From Blasia pusilla (lineage: Eukaryota > Marchantiophyta > Marchantiopsida > Blasiales): DNA of 64,000 nt. Shown in pieces: positions 23,166 through 35,200 of the stretch. Under the pieces are notes generated by a model. That model ran no database searches and was not told the DNA's origin. It saw only the letters and a list, made by a program, of their open reading frames with translations. The stretch is taken from assembly GCA_050084515.1 (NCBI GenBank), contig CM114273.1, forward strand, positions 18,104,001 to 18,168,000, read 5' to 3'. The translations under genes were made by a program, and so were the position numbers. Every line of letters starts with the position of its first letter. Position 1 is the stretch's first letter.

Positions 23166-24530
23166 AACCTGTAGAGCTACTCTCGGGTTCACCACCTCGC
23201 CTCTCAAAGTCCCGAACGGACGCCGTGATGACCCTTGTGCCCCTCTCACCCGATCACTTTCGCCTTGCGAGTAATCCCTCAATCACTCATCCCAAACATG
23301 CGGCACTCGATCTTTACTCTCTCTCCCTAAGACGTGTAACGTGTGACAACAAGCGGCATGGTGCGGCAAATTGACCAGACCATCATCTCATTGACAACCT
23401 ACCCTCAATTCCGGACATCCCACACAGGTCTATGTCCCCCAAACCACATACATAAATGATGCTCTCAGCATCCACACACCCAATATCCCCAAATAAACTA
23501 CCAAAATCCCAGAATCCCTCACACGTGTAGGGTAAAGGACCAGAATGGGTAACCTGAACACATGCCGATGTCGCTCCTCAGCAACTGCAAATCTCGATCC
23601 TAACTCGGTCGGGGAGACAACTCCTCCAATCGGCAAGTCATACTCCTCCCGTATTGATGCTGCTCAAAACTCCTTGATAGACAATGCGGTTCCAACGGAA
23701 CAGTGCGGCGTTGCAGGCGGCACAGAACGACTACGAACGACACGACCCTCGATGGTAGGATGCGGCACTCGGCGACATACCCTCCTCAATCAACAATCAA
23801 CCCACACTCTGCTCCACAATCGAGACGGTGCGTTGCGGCCATGAGCGGCACGGCACGGCAATCAGTGGCGCGTTGCGGCTACGGGCGTCACGGCATAGTA
23901 TTTGATCGTCGTCGAGCGGCTACCAATCATAACATAGCAGCATGAAATCAAAACTCAAATACCATAATCGGAGGTCATTTGCCATCACTGGTTGATGACG
24001 AAACTGCGATGATGGTGGCGGCCAAAACAAAGTAAGTGGTGGCAACGCAAGTTAGAGAATCAATGAACGTCGTGGAAGACCCTCCACTCCATAACGGCAA
24101 CAACTGCAACCAAAGGGTGGATAACGGACGGCGGACCATTGTTGGTGACGGTTGACCGTCGACGGCGGACCATTGATGGTGACTATGATGGCGACGGCCG
24201 TCGCCGGTGTGGCAGCTGGTTTAGGGTTTGAACAATTTAACCCTAAAAATTTCCTAGCAATGGTAGTTTTGCAAAATTGACCATAACTTTTTGCTCGCAA
24301 CTCCAAATTGCGCACTGTTTGTTGCACAGCGTGCAAAACTTCACGATCTACAACAACTTCAAAAAATATTTAGAATTGGACATTCCAGTAAAAACTGATG
24401 GGGATTGTCGTAAAGCTCAATGTCTTTTCTCCTACACAAAATTCGGCAGCGCTTCCGCGCTAATTTCTCCCAACGAAAATGTAAAACCTATAAATGTAGC
24501 TTGCTGATTTGTATTTTTATAAATGTAAAA
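23166..24530 (-). other. Gypsy 5' leader region
   Basis: Between gag and the LTR fragment lies non-coding sequence rich in GCGGCACGGC-like and GTTGCGGC motifs (23700-23940) that are faintly echoed just upstream of the third gag copy (54775-54810). It is assigned to the element by position. The primer-binding site was not identified because the LTR start is missing. Confidence 0.5.
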
Positions 24531-24673
24531 CATGCAAATGAGCTGAAACGAAGGGGAAACCTCTCAGGTATTCCGAAGCCTCAGCAAGTCATCCTCGACC
24601 TGCTCGGCCTATCCTCCACTACTCATGAAGACGCTCTGATAGATCCCACCGATCTATCCTAACAGTCGTGACA
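24531..24673 (-). repeat. Gypsy LTR fragment (5' LTR side)
   Basis: Only the last 143 bp (in + coordinates) of the LTR survive, aligned with 16695-16837 through GAAACGAAGGGGAAAC, GTCATCCTCGACCTG and CCCACCGATCTATC to the terminal GTGACA. Its orientation equals that of the LTR at 16176, as required for two ends of one element. Confidence 0.85.
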
Positions 24674-24716
24674 TAGAGAGGTGTTTGCAAATTAAGAAGG
24701 CACTCTCTCATAATAA
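24674..24716 (-). mobile_element. Candidate 5' remnant of the interrupted mini-Helitron
   Basis: GGCACTCTCTCATAATAA resembles the 5' end of the 2738-2936 Helitron (AGCACTCTTAATAATATACA on the + strand). Placed directly beyond the gypsy LTR, it may be the other half of 16037-16175. It ends where another Helitron begins. Confidence 0.4.
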
Positions 24717-24918
24717 CTAGTAAGGTGCCCCTGGGATACACGGGAAATAAAAAAATGTTTGAAGAGCTTTTGTTAGTGTGTATAACCCATGAAAGGAAAG
24801 GATTAATGGAACTCCACACAAGTTTTTTTTTTTTTCAACATTTCTAACTACCCACTTATCACTTGTCAAACAAAAAAATATTTCCAAGTAAAAAAACATT
24901 CTCCCATAATAATATAGA
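24717..24918 (-). mobile_element. Intact-looking 202-bp mini-Helitron
   Basis: On the - strand the element starts TCTATATTATTATGGGAGAA with host A before it, and ends with an imperfect hairpin (CCCGTG-TATCC-CAGGGG) followed by CACCTTACTAG and host T. TC at the 5' end, a hairpin about 10 nt before a 3' CTAG, and insertion between A and T without target duplication are the Helitron signature. No coding capacity, so it needed a helper. Confidence 0.82.
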
Positions 24919-25988
24919 TATCATTATGAGAAAATACCTTAATACCGAGAATTTTTTTTGAATTTATGTTCGGTATGATTTCTCTCTTCACAAGTTTAAC
25001 ACGTCCATTTTCGTATCTTATCCGGCGCCGGGTACGACGTCTGCTCATCCGGCACACCGAACCCTAATCATCAATTTACACTCGAATTCCTTCGGCGTTT
25101 ACGGAATTGTGAGGAGCCAAACGCAATTCTTGAGGTCAGTTTGGAGAATTTCTGGTGGGGAGTTACTGCCATGAGGAGCGTGGCGGTTGACTTTGTTGGT
25201 GGACGGAGATTGTGGGTATCGGTTCAGCAAAATGTGGGATGCTTTGGGTTTTAATTCTGTAGTGTGTGTGTCTAGGATGGCTGAATTCACTTGGAGGTGC
25301 AAGGCTTCTTGAAGTTCTGTGGTTCGAGATACGCGTTTCTCAGGTGCGATACGCAGAGAGCAGGAAGGCTTGGAGAGTGGGGTAGGAACGACAAGCCGAC
25401 CGACGAGTGGAGGATTTCGCAGGCAATCTTCAGTCTCTTCTTCTGGATTATCTCGGGGCGGCGGCGCTTACAGGTTCTTCATCACGGCCCTGTGTTGGGG
25501 GCAACTATCATACTGTATCAGTCGTTCATCTTCAGTAGCACAAAACTGCCCGTGAAGCGAAGTCCTATCCATCCTAAATAACAGTTCGGAATGGCCGAGC
25601 TCCCATTCTTTTATTTGATCTGACTCATCTCAGACTTGCCGCGATTACGTTTTCTAGATCACAGCTCCGTGTCTGGGTAATTGTCAAGCGCAATCATGAA
25701 TTCCTCTTCACGACCACTATAACACTGCACGTGAAGGGAAGGCAACAGTTCGGTGTGAAACTCCTTGTCTATTCCAAGCCCTAGGGCACGTAACGGCTCT
25801 TGGTCTGCTCGTGGAATGGGGAAATGTGCTTGCGTAGAGCAGTAGCAGCCTCTTCCCTGAGGGAATTTGAAACTTGAAACTCGAAGGCACGAAACGGCTC
25901 TAGGTCTGCTCAAGCTAACGATGTCTTGGAATAGCCGTAGCAGCCTGAGGGAAATTTGAAATCGGAAGTCGCCGTTTTCCGAGTTGCC

Positions 25989-26029
<41 letters not shown>

Positions 26030-26041
26030 AGCCGGAATAGC
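24919..26041 (+). other. CTU2 upstream region and 5' UTR
   Basis: No separate gene recognised. A perfect (GT)n tract of about 35 bp (25990-26024) ends only 17 bp before the CTU2 start codon, so it should lie in the 5' UTR. The 208-aa frame on the - strand (25659-26285) is a shadow containing a translated (CA)n. Confidence 0.5.
25990..26024 (+). repeat. (GT)17 microsatellite in the CTU2 5' UTR
   Basis: An uninterrupted TG/GT run ends 17 bp before the CTU2 ATG. In the transcript it is a GU-repeat close to the start codon. Confidence 0.95.
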
Positions 26042-29000
26042 ATGGCGTGCATGACTGGTGAATTGGATGAGGGAGGATGTGGGACGGGTGAAGGCGAATG
26101 TGGCCGTGGCGGGGAAGGATGTAGGACGGGCGTCTCGTGTGGTGGCTCCCTTCCCCCCGAGACGGCGTATGGTCAGGCAGGGTTGCGCTTGTGCAGCAAG
26201 TGCAAAGAGGGAGTGCCTGCGCAGACGCTGGGAAATCAAACGGAGCCAATGTGTGCCGGTTGTCTTCGTGCCAGTGTTCTGGCAAAATTTAAGACAACAG
26301 TGAATAATTACGGCTTGATCACGTCGTCGGATAAGGTTCTGGTGGCTATTTCAGGAGGCTCCTCATCCAGGTGCGTGTCGTTGCTTATGTAGAGAACTTT
26401 CGGTCGTAACTCTGTAGAATTGCACGCCTTTCCTGTCAATTGTTGGATATTTGTCTGGTATTCCACTAGCGGAAATGGTGTTCGGTAGAGTAATTTAGTG
26501 GAAATGTTCAGAGGTAGGTTAATTTAGTGGCTCAAGAGCCACTAAATTTCTCTACCGGAATAAACCAATCTTCATACAAAACTTGCGACATCTACTGTGC
26601 ATGCGGGGCAAATAATCCCCAAGTTTCGCTCATGAGTCCCACACAACTGCACGTGGTTTCTGGAAGAGATAATCGGTGGAGATGTAAAATTGGATTGGCA
26701 TATAGAGCCAAGTGTTGAAGTTCTACTTTTATCACGCAGGGTTGCTCTTGAGCTGTTGAAGGATATTCGTCTGAAAGCCCAAAATGATGCAGATGCAGCA
26801 AAAGACCGAGGTCTGCAAGTGTTTGGTCTCGGCACTGTATTTGTCAATGAAGCAATCGTTTTAAAACTTACTGAATGTGATGCCCAAGCTGCAGTAGAGA
26901 AGATCAGAGCTGTCTTTTCAGATGACTCTGAAGGTTCCTCGCCTTTGCATATTGTGGGATTGGAGAGTGTGTACGAATGCGGAGAGTCAGAATCTCTCAG
27001 AAAGTCAGCTGGATTAGATAGTAGTGGCTCTGATACCCTACATGAGGTTGTGGACAATTCGGACTCAAAGCTGTCCCATTTATTTGAAAGTGTTGAAGAC
27101 TCGACTGGGAAAGAAGATCTCCTGGAATATCTCCGAATGCAAGCAATTCAAAAGGTGCATGAAGTGGAGTGGGTGAATTCTGTCATGTTCTGTAATGATG
27201 CCCATGATGACACCAGTGGATGACTACGTGCAGCCAATGCAGACTGAAGCTGTTTTGTTAACTTGGGAGGTCACTCAAAACCACTAGTCTTTTACTTAAC
27301 AGTTAGATAATATTTTACCTGCCTTGGCCTACTCTGGAGCTGCTGATGTGACGAAGAAATGCTTTGAGTCACTTTCAAGAGTGTAATGTGCAGTAAGATC
27401 ACCAACTTAAAGAAGAAACTTTGCCAACTGAAGATTTTGTCTTAGTCCAGGTGGCACAAGAGTTCGGTTACACAAAAGTAGTGTTAGGTCTAAACACTAC
27501 TCGGATTGCAGCGCAAATCATTGTGGCGACCACAAAGGTAATCACCTTGTTCCCCCATCTTTCTTCTGAAGTATGCACTGATGTCTGCTAGTACTGATAA
27601 CTTTTATAGCAACGGAATTATACAAATTTCTTGGCTCAAAGCTTCATGTTTTATCTTTACAAATGCACCTGGCATGGCCTGAATTGATGGACATGTGCAT
27701 GGATGATCATCTGCAATTGGTTGGTGAAGTCATGGATTGAATGTGAAATACATTCAATCCTTGTCTTCCACTGTCTGCATGCCAATGGTGAAGTTATCAT
27801 GTCTGATGAGTGTATATGTATGGTGAACTAGCCTGCAGGAAATGATAAGTCTGGCTTATGAGGATTAATTTTTTTCCAGGGCCGGGGATATTCACTATCT
27901 GGAGAGATCCAGTACCTTGATTCCAGGTGGTCAGTGCCAGTTGTTCTACCTTTGCGGGACATAGTTTCCCGAGAGTTGGCTTTGTACTGCTACTTTGCAA
28001 AGTAAGTAATCGGGTATTAGTTTTCCAATGCTGACAAGATGAATCTTTCCAGGTGATCTATGAAATGTTTCCTGGTTGTAGTTATCATCTTGCCTTTCAT
28101 GAAATCATTTCCTTAAAATGCACATAATTAGAATGGTCTTTTCAGTGTTCTCAACTGTGGCTGTCTTTGACTATGGCTTATTTGGTCTATTGCTATAAGC
28201 TAGGAGTTTTCCACTTTTAGTAAGACTTTTTGGGTACCATTTAGTGTTTCACTGCTGAAGAGATGAAAATTAAAGTTGTGGTTCAAGTCTTGTCCCTGTG
28301 GTGTGTCTGTTCAAGGCTCCTAACTGTGAGTTTCTGGGGTCTCAGTATGGGGATTGAAGTGTGATGTTGTGTACTTCAAAACTTAAAGGATTGCCTGTTC
28401 CCATGTCATCTAGGCTGGAAACTGTCTTTATCAAAGGTTTCACAACAATGGCTAACCCAAGAAGTAGTCTCAACAACTTGGCACATCACTTCGTCACTCT
28501 TCTCCAGGTATGTTGTGAAACATTCATTTATTTCTGGAGCTCAGTAAGTCTTACTCTCTTTACAGCAGTGGTCTCAACATTGGATGTTGAAATTTCTGAC
28601 AGGAGGAGAATCCTTCAAGAGAACACACAATTGTCCGTACAGCAGCAAAGTTGAAAGCTTTTAGTTTCAATGAGATGGTTGTTCCTCCATCCAGGCGGCG
28701 AAGAAATGCCCGTGCTTCAAACCAAGATCTGAGTCAGTCCAATGAGTTGGACATCCTCTGCCCAATATGCAGTGCACCAGTAAATAAAAATGATATTCTC
28801 AAATCTCAAGGAAATAGCTGCAATTCCCAAGTGATAGCCAACTCTATGGACAATGGCAAAAATAAATCAGAACTTGTGTTTGAGCTGAAGAGTACTTGTT
28901 GCCCGAGCTGTCTCTACCAAATTTTTCCTGAAGAAGGCAACCAGGCTTCTGAAAAGTACTTACTTTTCCCAGAATCAATAAGGAAGCACAGTTCTACAAG

Positions 29001-29291
29001 TTTTGCAACTCAGCAAAAGTGGCTGAGGTGTGTTGTGTCCTGATCTGACTAACCTGGTTTCCATATTCCATGAGATCTCTCTTCAGCTTTTCTGTCGCGG
29101 TTTATTTGTATTCTGTGATTGTTTGATTCCTGTGTTATAGGCAATTGTAATGGATGAATATGAATGATAGTTTGGAAACTACAATGTAGAACTTGGTATT
29201 GATTGAACTGAATCCCAGTGTTCATCATTGTAGGTCTCAGATTGATGATTATCTGATTTTGGAAGGGGATGATGGGAATGAAGTTTCCTGA
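26042..29291 (+). CDS. CTU2: Cytoplasmic tRNA 2-thiolation protein 2 (CTU2/NCS2), seven exons
   Basis: CTU2 partners CTU1 (NCS6) to 2-thiolate the wobble uridine of tRNA Lys, Glu and Gln in the cytoplasm. Exons are 26042-26370, 26740-27154, 27451-27537, 27880-28001, 28360-28507, 28603-29027 and 29234-29291, totalling 1584 nt and 527 aa with consistent phases. The N-terminus has paired Cys motifs (LCSKC, MCAGC), then VLVAISGGSSSR, the degenerate PP-loop typical of CTU2. Plant-conserved blocks follow: DDTGKEDLL-like DSTGKEDLLEYLRM, GRGYSLSGEIQYLDSRW, VPVVLPLRD, EENPSREHTIVRTAAK, and Cys motifs LCPIC and CCPSC. The acceptor before exon 5 (TTGAAG) is weak; the other junctions are good. The ATG context and the family N-terminus support the start. 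Confidence 0.93.
26481..26560. repeat. Inverted repeat in CTU2 intron 1
   Basis: A perfect inner stem AATTTAGTGGCTC/GAGCCACTAAATT (26521-26548, 2-base loop) lies inside a second overlapping one: TTCGGTAGAGTAATTTAGTGG at 26481-26501 pairs imperfectly with 26539-26560. The element has no coding content. Confidence 0.85.
27734..27760. repeat. Perfect 11-bp hairpin in CTU2 intron 3
   Basis: GGATTGAATGT, loop GAAAT, ACATTCAATCC. It lies in the middle of an intron, away from the splice sites. Confidence 0.9.
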
Positions 29292-31594
29292 TGAAGCATG
29301 AAGATACGCTTATCTTCTACCCAACCTGAGCTTGCTAATTCTCTGGTTTTAAAGTTGTGTCGCATGGACTTCTGGTAAGGTCACCTTCACTGGCACTACC
29401 TTCCTCATATTTGTGTCTTTAACATTTCAACTTGGGGCCCATTGATCAGTATCTTCCATATGCAGTGACACATGAGCTTCAAACCTAGTCTCATCTCTAC
29501 CTAGCGGATTTGGAAGACAAATGGTCTGTTTCTAAGATCATGGTGTTTGGACAAGTTGATATCTGCTGGCGACACATGTGGATGTGTAAAAGCTTGTCCA
29601 TCTTTTCATTATATGCAGAACTGGTGAAACTGAAGATGTTTTTGGCCTTGCCTGGAGAAGCTGTCTGGGAAGGAGGCTATTTTCTAGCTTCCATTGACCT
29701 GGTAAGACTTAACTGTGGTGTCAGTTGCTCTCTGTAAGATCATCCTGCGTTAGATGATTTTGATGCTACGACATTAAATATTTTAGTAATTATATATGCT
29801 CATCTTAGGAACCTTGCTGAATGCCTTGCTCATTGATCCACGGGTTATTTGGACTGAACCAAATGGCGCAGGCTAAAATTTTGACTAGAGGGTGGAAGCT
29901 CTGGGTTCTGGATTCTTCTGGGTCTCGGGGGCATTCTACGGCATTGAGAAGCTCATCCCAGGAGGCTTTGCAGGGCCTCAGCAAATCAAATGTCATATTT
30001 ACATGGATTGATAACTTAATTTCAAATACTTCAAAAGTCCAAACATGTGGTTCACTAATTTTCGGAGCATATCTTGTTCATGTCTTTTGATCACTGAGAA
30101 TGCCTTTGATATGGGGTTTGCATGTCTTAATACTTCCCAGTTTCTTTGTACCCTGATCCACAGAGATCAGTATCGAGCAGATGAATTGTGTGGAATGTGT
30201 GCACTTGGATGGCAGGGAAAATATGGACCAGTAGATCTGCCTTACGACCTATGGCAAATAGAGTTTTAAGTGATTGGACCATGAATACACATCACAACAC
30301 CGTGAACTCATGATGCTGGAGAAATTAAGAAAAGCCAACTGTATCATCACATCAGGTAGACCTGTCTGATCTTAGTGCCACAAGAAAGAGAGCATGCCTT
30401 TTACTTTCTCGGTTACAACAGAAGAAGGCCCTTCTATGCAGAATCTTAAGGACGAATTTGTGGAAAGCCACATTTCTGTTTTACAATGACTTCAAAACTT
30501 ACTTTCTTGGGTTATCATTGAAGCAGGATTGGGCTTGCCTGGCCACTATTTCTCTGAAGTATGTGGAGGGGTTAACCAAATTATTAATCACAGTGCCCCC
30601 CCTCAAATCGGCCACTGCCTCTCTGAGCAGACTGGGAAAATCGCAGCACATTCAGTAAATACCTGCAAGTCGGTGCTGAGGATTCGTCAATTCTCAAGAC
30701 ATTGGATTAATCAGTGCATGCATATTGAATCTGAGCAGATGTGTACACATAAAGTTTCCCCAAAAATTTTCGTTGCCATACTGCTTCTCCTATCTAAAAG
30801 GTGTGATGATCACGATTCATCAAAGTGTAGTTCAAGAGCTGATACTAGTTTAAAAAAAAGAGTTGCGAGATCTATCCCTTGAAGGACTGCGAGGAAGTAC
30901 TGGGTCATTGATTACTCAAAGGATGTGATAAACTGTATTGTCACTTATGACTTGTGGTTGGGCTGGATGTGATGCTTGCATCATGAACTTGAATTGTTGG
31001 ATGGAATGAAGCTTCATTCCCATGGATAGGCAGAGTGTCCAACCCCCATATATCATTCCACCCCCATAACATATCGTAATTGTTCTTTGATCCTCCAATC
31101 TGGTTGAATTTTGGTCTAGATTTGTGATTTTGAGACCGCTAGTTGTTTTCCCAATAATGTTCTATGACCTTTCTTGGTTTTTTTTGTCATCCATTCTTGC
31201 AAGTGGTTGAAGTACTTCTAATCTCAATCGGTAACCATACGAAGACATCTATATCATAATTTGAGGAAGGGGTTATTACTTTGTTTAGTAGCTCCCTTCC
31301 CGAAGAAGTGAAGCCCTCCTTTAAAAGGAAGTCTCCTTTAAAATAGGAGGAACACTTGAAAATAGTGGATGAAATTGCTATCCAAAACTTTAGTAAATAA
31401 GTGTAATCATGTTGTTTGGCAATCTTTTTTCCGCTTCAAACTTGGTAAGTAATCGTACCCATAATATATTGCTATCCAAAGTTTTATCATCGTCAAATCT
31501 GCACCCACAGAGTTCTGAATGAAACATCCTTCTCCCAAAGCTGTTGTAGGGTCAAAGACACTCTGACACGTATCTCGAACGGCTTGTGGAGGAA
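29292..31594. other. CTU2 3' flank, no further gene recognised
   Basis: The proximal part should be the CTU2 3' UTR. Frames up to 117 codons occur (30529-30882) but show no known domain or plausible exon structure. Bases 31300-31342 share a short repeat with the start of the window. Confidence 0.4.
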
Positions 31595-31639
31595 TTATAC
31601 CCTAAACCAACACCCCACCCCTCCCCACCCTCCCCACCC

Positions 31640-33029
31640 CTTCCCCCCCCCACACACAAAGTCTTCCCACTCCCTCAACTGTCCCCGCTGCAAGCTATAC
31701 TTGCGCATTCCTTTCTTCACCATCTCTACTTCTCTCTCCACCAACCCATCTGCCTCAGGATGATCTCTGGACGTGGTGCGGTGATCTATCAGTGCTTGAT
31801 CACACAATGCCTGAAACTCTCCCCTGAACTCGGTACCCTGGTCAGTCAACACCTCCGCCGATGCACCAAAGTGACTAAGCACACGATCTAGAAAGGCATA
31901 AGCTTTTCCCTCGCTTGCCTTGTCCGGTAGTGCCACCAACTCTATCCACTTGGAGAAATGCTCCACCATGACCAACACGTACCTGTGATGACGCCCCGTC
32001 AATGGCAAAGGTCCCACAAAGTCTAAACTCCGCCGATAACCTAAACCCATAATCAGCAAAGAATGTAACTACGGAGTGGGAGCATTGAAGAATGCTCACA
32101 CTCTGTCACATATCATACATCTAGCCACAAACTGTTGTACCCCAGTATGCATGCCGTGCCACCAATACTGAACCTGGAGTAAGCTATAAGTACGCTTTAC
32201 TCCAAAATGCCCCAACTCCTTATGGGCATGTCGCACTACACGTGCTTGCTAGGAAGGATGAGATACCACTCGTATCCTACCATCTCCCCATACCCACAAA
32301 ATGTGAGTCCCCTCCCACCTGAACCTCCTGGCTCGCTGTAGGATCCGATCCCGCTCCCTAGCATTCACTATGCTCACTATGACGCCAATGCGCAATAACT
32401 CCACAACCTCCACGTCATCATGGATATCACGACCACCTGTTGCGTCCTCACTGACCTCCGGATCCAAAGACTCATCATCCAACCCCACCACTGGAGTCAT
32501 CACGTGTGGCTGACCTGTCATAGTCAACCAACAAAGATAGGCAGATGCATGCCAACCAGACACCATCTCCTCATCACTCTCTCCGTGCCATCGAGCTCCT
32601 GTGTCGACTCTCTCACTCGGACATGGGTAAAGACTCAAGCCATCCGCATCCTGGTTTAGCCGGCCTGGCCTATGAACCACTCCAAATTCATACTCCAGTA
32701 GTAATAGAGCCCACCTGAAAAGATTTCCCGTAAGCTTGTCGGACTCCATCAACCACCTCAACGGCTGATGATCAGTGATAAGTGTGAAAGGGTTGCCAAA
32801 TAAATAGCACCTGAAATGTGCCATGGCCCACACTGCAACCAAGCACTCTCCCTCGTAAGAATTGTACTTTGCCTCTGCAATGTTGTTCGATTGGCTTGCG
32901 TAAGCCACAACAAACTCCCTCTCCTCGTCATCTCTCTGAGTAAGCACTGCTCCTAGACCCAACATGGTCCAATCCGTATGTAATTGGAATGGGCGACCCC
33001 TAAGCGGTCTCTGTAGTAAAAACGGCACA
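31640..33029 (-). mobile_element. Second gypsy fragment of the same family: RNase H to integrase
   Basis: Read on the - strand it begins inside RNase H (PFLLQRPLRGRPFQLH, YEGECLVAVWAMAHFR, TDHQPLRWL). A zinc-binding region follows (HAHKELGHFG, CMICDRV: the HHCC pattern, about 32100-32250). The integrase core starts near 32059 and has DFVGPLP, VLTDQGTEF and HPEADGLVER, i.e. all three residues of D,D-35-E. It breaks off at a C-rich tract (31604-31660) and, at the other end, at an inverted repeat (33013-33068). No LTRs. It supplies the segment missing from the copy at 16-24 kb. Confidence 0.9.
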
Positions 33030-33068
33030 TTGTTTAGTAGTAGTAAAAAGGTGTGCCATTTTTACTAC
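33013..33068. repeat. Inverted repeat at the gypsy fragment boundary
   Basis: The arm 33013-33029 (GTAGTAAAAACGGCACA) belongs to the RNase H coding sequence. The arm 33052-33068 is its reverse complement with one mismatch, separated by 22 bp. Gypsy similarity ends at the first arm, so the second arm is an inverted copy of the broken end. Confidence 0.85.
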
Positions 33069-34578
33069 TCTTCACACATTGCTCACTTTTTATGGTGTGA
33101 TTACCATTTACAATGAGGTTGTTGCTTTTCTCAATCTTTTGTTACATGCTAGGCGCAATATTATGACCTCAAAATGTTTTTGGACGACTTTCACTTTCAC
33201 CTCACATCCTTTTTCTTGGTAGTTTTAATTTCCATTGATACCTTCTTATCAAATATTGGTTCTAGGCGTGCTTGGTCTTGTTACAATCTTCTTGGTGAAA
33301 TGATTATTTTCATACCAAATGGGTGACTTTTCTAGTATTGCTTCCTTATTTTGCTCATGCCTATTTTTGTGCATAAATCTATTTTTCATCTTTTCCTCTT
33401 GCCCTTCTCTCAATTTTTTAAAATAATTAACCTCGCTGGTTTGCCTGTAAACGCTATCTCCATAAAGGCTTTCTAGATTCATACTTTTGAGCTGCTTCTT
33501 ATAATATTGTATAGATTATTTACTTTTCCCCAGGTTCAATTACTTCTTATCCTTCTTGAAGTTATTTACAAATTTCAATCATCAACTTATTTTTGTCTAA
33601 CCATAATTCTACCAATCTAAATCTCTTCTTGATGGGTTGCGCAACTTGTGAAGTTGAGCTCCTCTTTTCATGGATTTAATTCAATTCGTTATATTTTCAT
33701 TTTATTATGCTTCATCATTACCTTGTTTCGTCTTGTCTTTAATGACATCTCTTTATCATGGCCATAGAGTTGGAAAATCCATTTCCTTATTTATATAGTT
33801 TTACACAAGCACATCCTCCTTCAACTATAACCTCCCCCTAGTTCTCCTCCTCAATATGGCCTCTACAAGTTCTTCTCATTTTTTTTCCTGGCCATCTAGA
33901 CTATCCAACTGTCTTATGTACGTATGTATTAATTATTCTCTTCTCCACCTGTCGTAGAGGCCGCACATTGGTTATACATCTTGCCTCTTATCCTTTCCTT
34001 TCGTGACTTATACCCAAAATGATTGTCCATCATCACCTCATTCACCTACCACCTCCTCCCTTTGTAATCCTTCCTCTACATTGATACCTAAGGTTTATTG
34101 CATATCTTGTGGTAAGGAGTTTGATCAAAAGATAGTAGTAGTATTTTTTATCCATACATAGATCTTAAGTCCCTAATTCCCTATCCCTTCCTACTACAAT
34201 TCTTATATGAGCTTCTTGGCCATTGTTAAGCCAAATTCTTCACCTTTGTTCTTTCCATCCCAATCACATTCATCCTAAGGATCTAGATTATATATATGCA
34301 TTCCTATTGCTCTTTTTTCCATCACCCAACAAGCATTTATTTTCCCTTTTTAAATGTTAGTGGATGATCTCACGAATGTCATTGCTTGATAGCGGATGGA
34401 TAACAAATGTTGGATTAGAGCTCCCTCCAAAAGGAGGTGCTATGGGGGGTCTTCTTTCCAAAAATTCCCTTGATTCTCATAGCCTAGTTGGTGGCTTATT
34501 TTTTATAAGCCTCCTTGTGGCGTTCTCCCTACGCCTATTGGAGAGGTATTATACTTCTTGGTTAGTTGATTCTTTTGC
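33069..34578. other. AT-rich intergenic, no gene seen
   Basis: Pyrimidine-rich AT-rich sequence without convincing frames. Its last part may belong to the decayed reverse transcriptase that follows. Confidence 0.4.
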
Positions 34579-35200
34579 TTGGAATTTCGTTCCTACTTAA
34601 ACATTCACTTAGTTCCTCATCAATTTGGAATGGCCACCCATGCTGGTTGTAAGATAGTGGTTTATAACATATGCTTCACTATTGATATTCATCTAGATTC
34701 GTTTGTGATTCAAGTTAAAGGGGCTAATACATTCAATTCAACTTCTTGTGTGGCCGTATTTCGAGGAGTGATATCTACAAGAAGACAACCAATGAATCGT
34801 ATTCCATTTTTTGGGTCCTCCTATGCTTATGTTACACCCATTATCTATTCTCACCATGCTACTTAATAAAATACAATATTTCCCTAATCATCATATGATA
34901 TATGTCAAGGTGATGCTGTGGGCTCTCTACTTTTTTCTATTCCATAGTTTCGTACGTGATGGTATGATGTGGTATTAGTAGTACGGTGCTTTCTTCCACA
35001 TTCATGATTACATTGGTATCTTTTATTTGGAATGGGGCTTTGTTTGCCCCTATCATGAATCCAAGTTTTCTTCAAAGAGAAATATGTATCTTGATGGATC
35101 ATGTGGTCCATGTGAAGGAGGAAGATATATTATTCTAAAAACATTTCAAATCTGCCCAAGATCCTCTTCCACTTGCTACACATAAATTCTACTATCTTTC
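34579..35200 (+). pseudogene. Decayed reverse transcriptase of a non-LTR-type element
   Basis: The frame 34579-34866 reads VPHQFGMATHAGCKIVVYNI, then FVIQVKGANTFNST and PFFGSSYAYVTPIIYSHHAT. I compare these with the QFGVATPGGCE, VVLQVDVxNAFNxVSR and FYAxxSPLYYSHHS blocks of a plant RT family remembered from protein databases. The expected catalytic Asp in QVDVxNAFN is changed (VKGANTFN). Downstream frames are broken. Identification rests on motif resemblance only. Confidence 0.45.

Larger units (their letters stand above)
16176..24673 (-). mobile_element. Ty3/gypsy retrotransposon carrying a DNMT3-like DNA methyltransferase
   Basis: Read on the - strand the order is LTR fragment (24531-24673), leader, gag with a CCHC knuckle, aspartic protease, cytosine-5 DNA methyltransferase, reverse transcriptase, RNase H, truncated integrase, then LTR (16176-16837). 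Protease, methyltransferase and RT share one reading frame from 21478 to 18008, broken only by stop codons, which implies a single Pol polyprotein. Gag and the RNase H/integrase part carry frameshifts, and most of integrase is deleted. The copy is inactive. Related fragments lie at 31640-33029, 54770-56850 and 57169-57812. A methyltransferase between protease and RT is not part of the normal Ty3/gypsy plan. Confidence 0.9.

Noticed and set aside
25659-26285. 208-codon - strand frame containing a His-Thr repeat
   Set aside because: It opposes CTU2 exon 1 and its leader; the repeat is the translated (CA)n.
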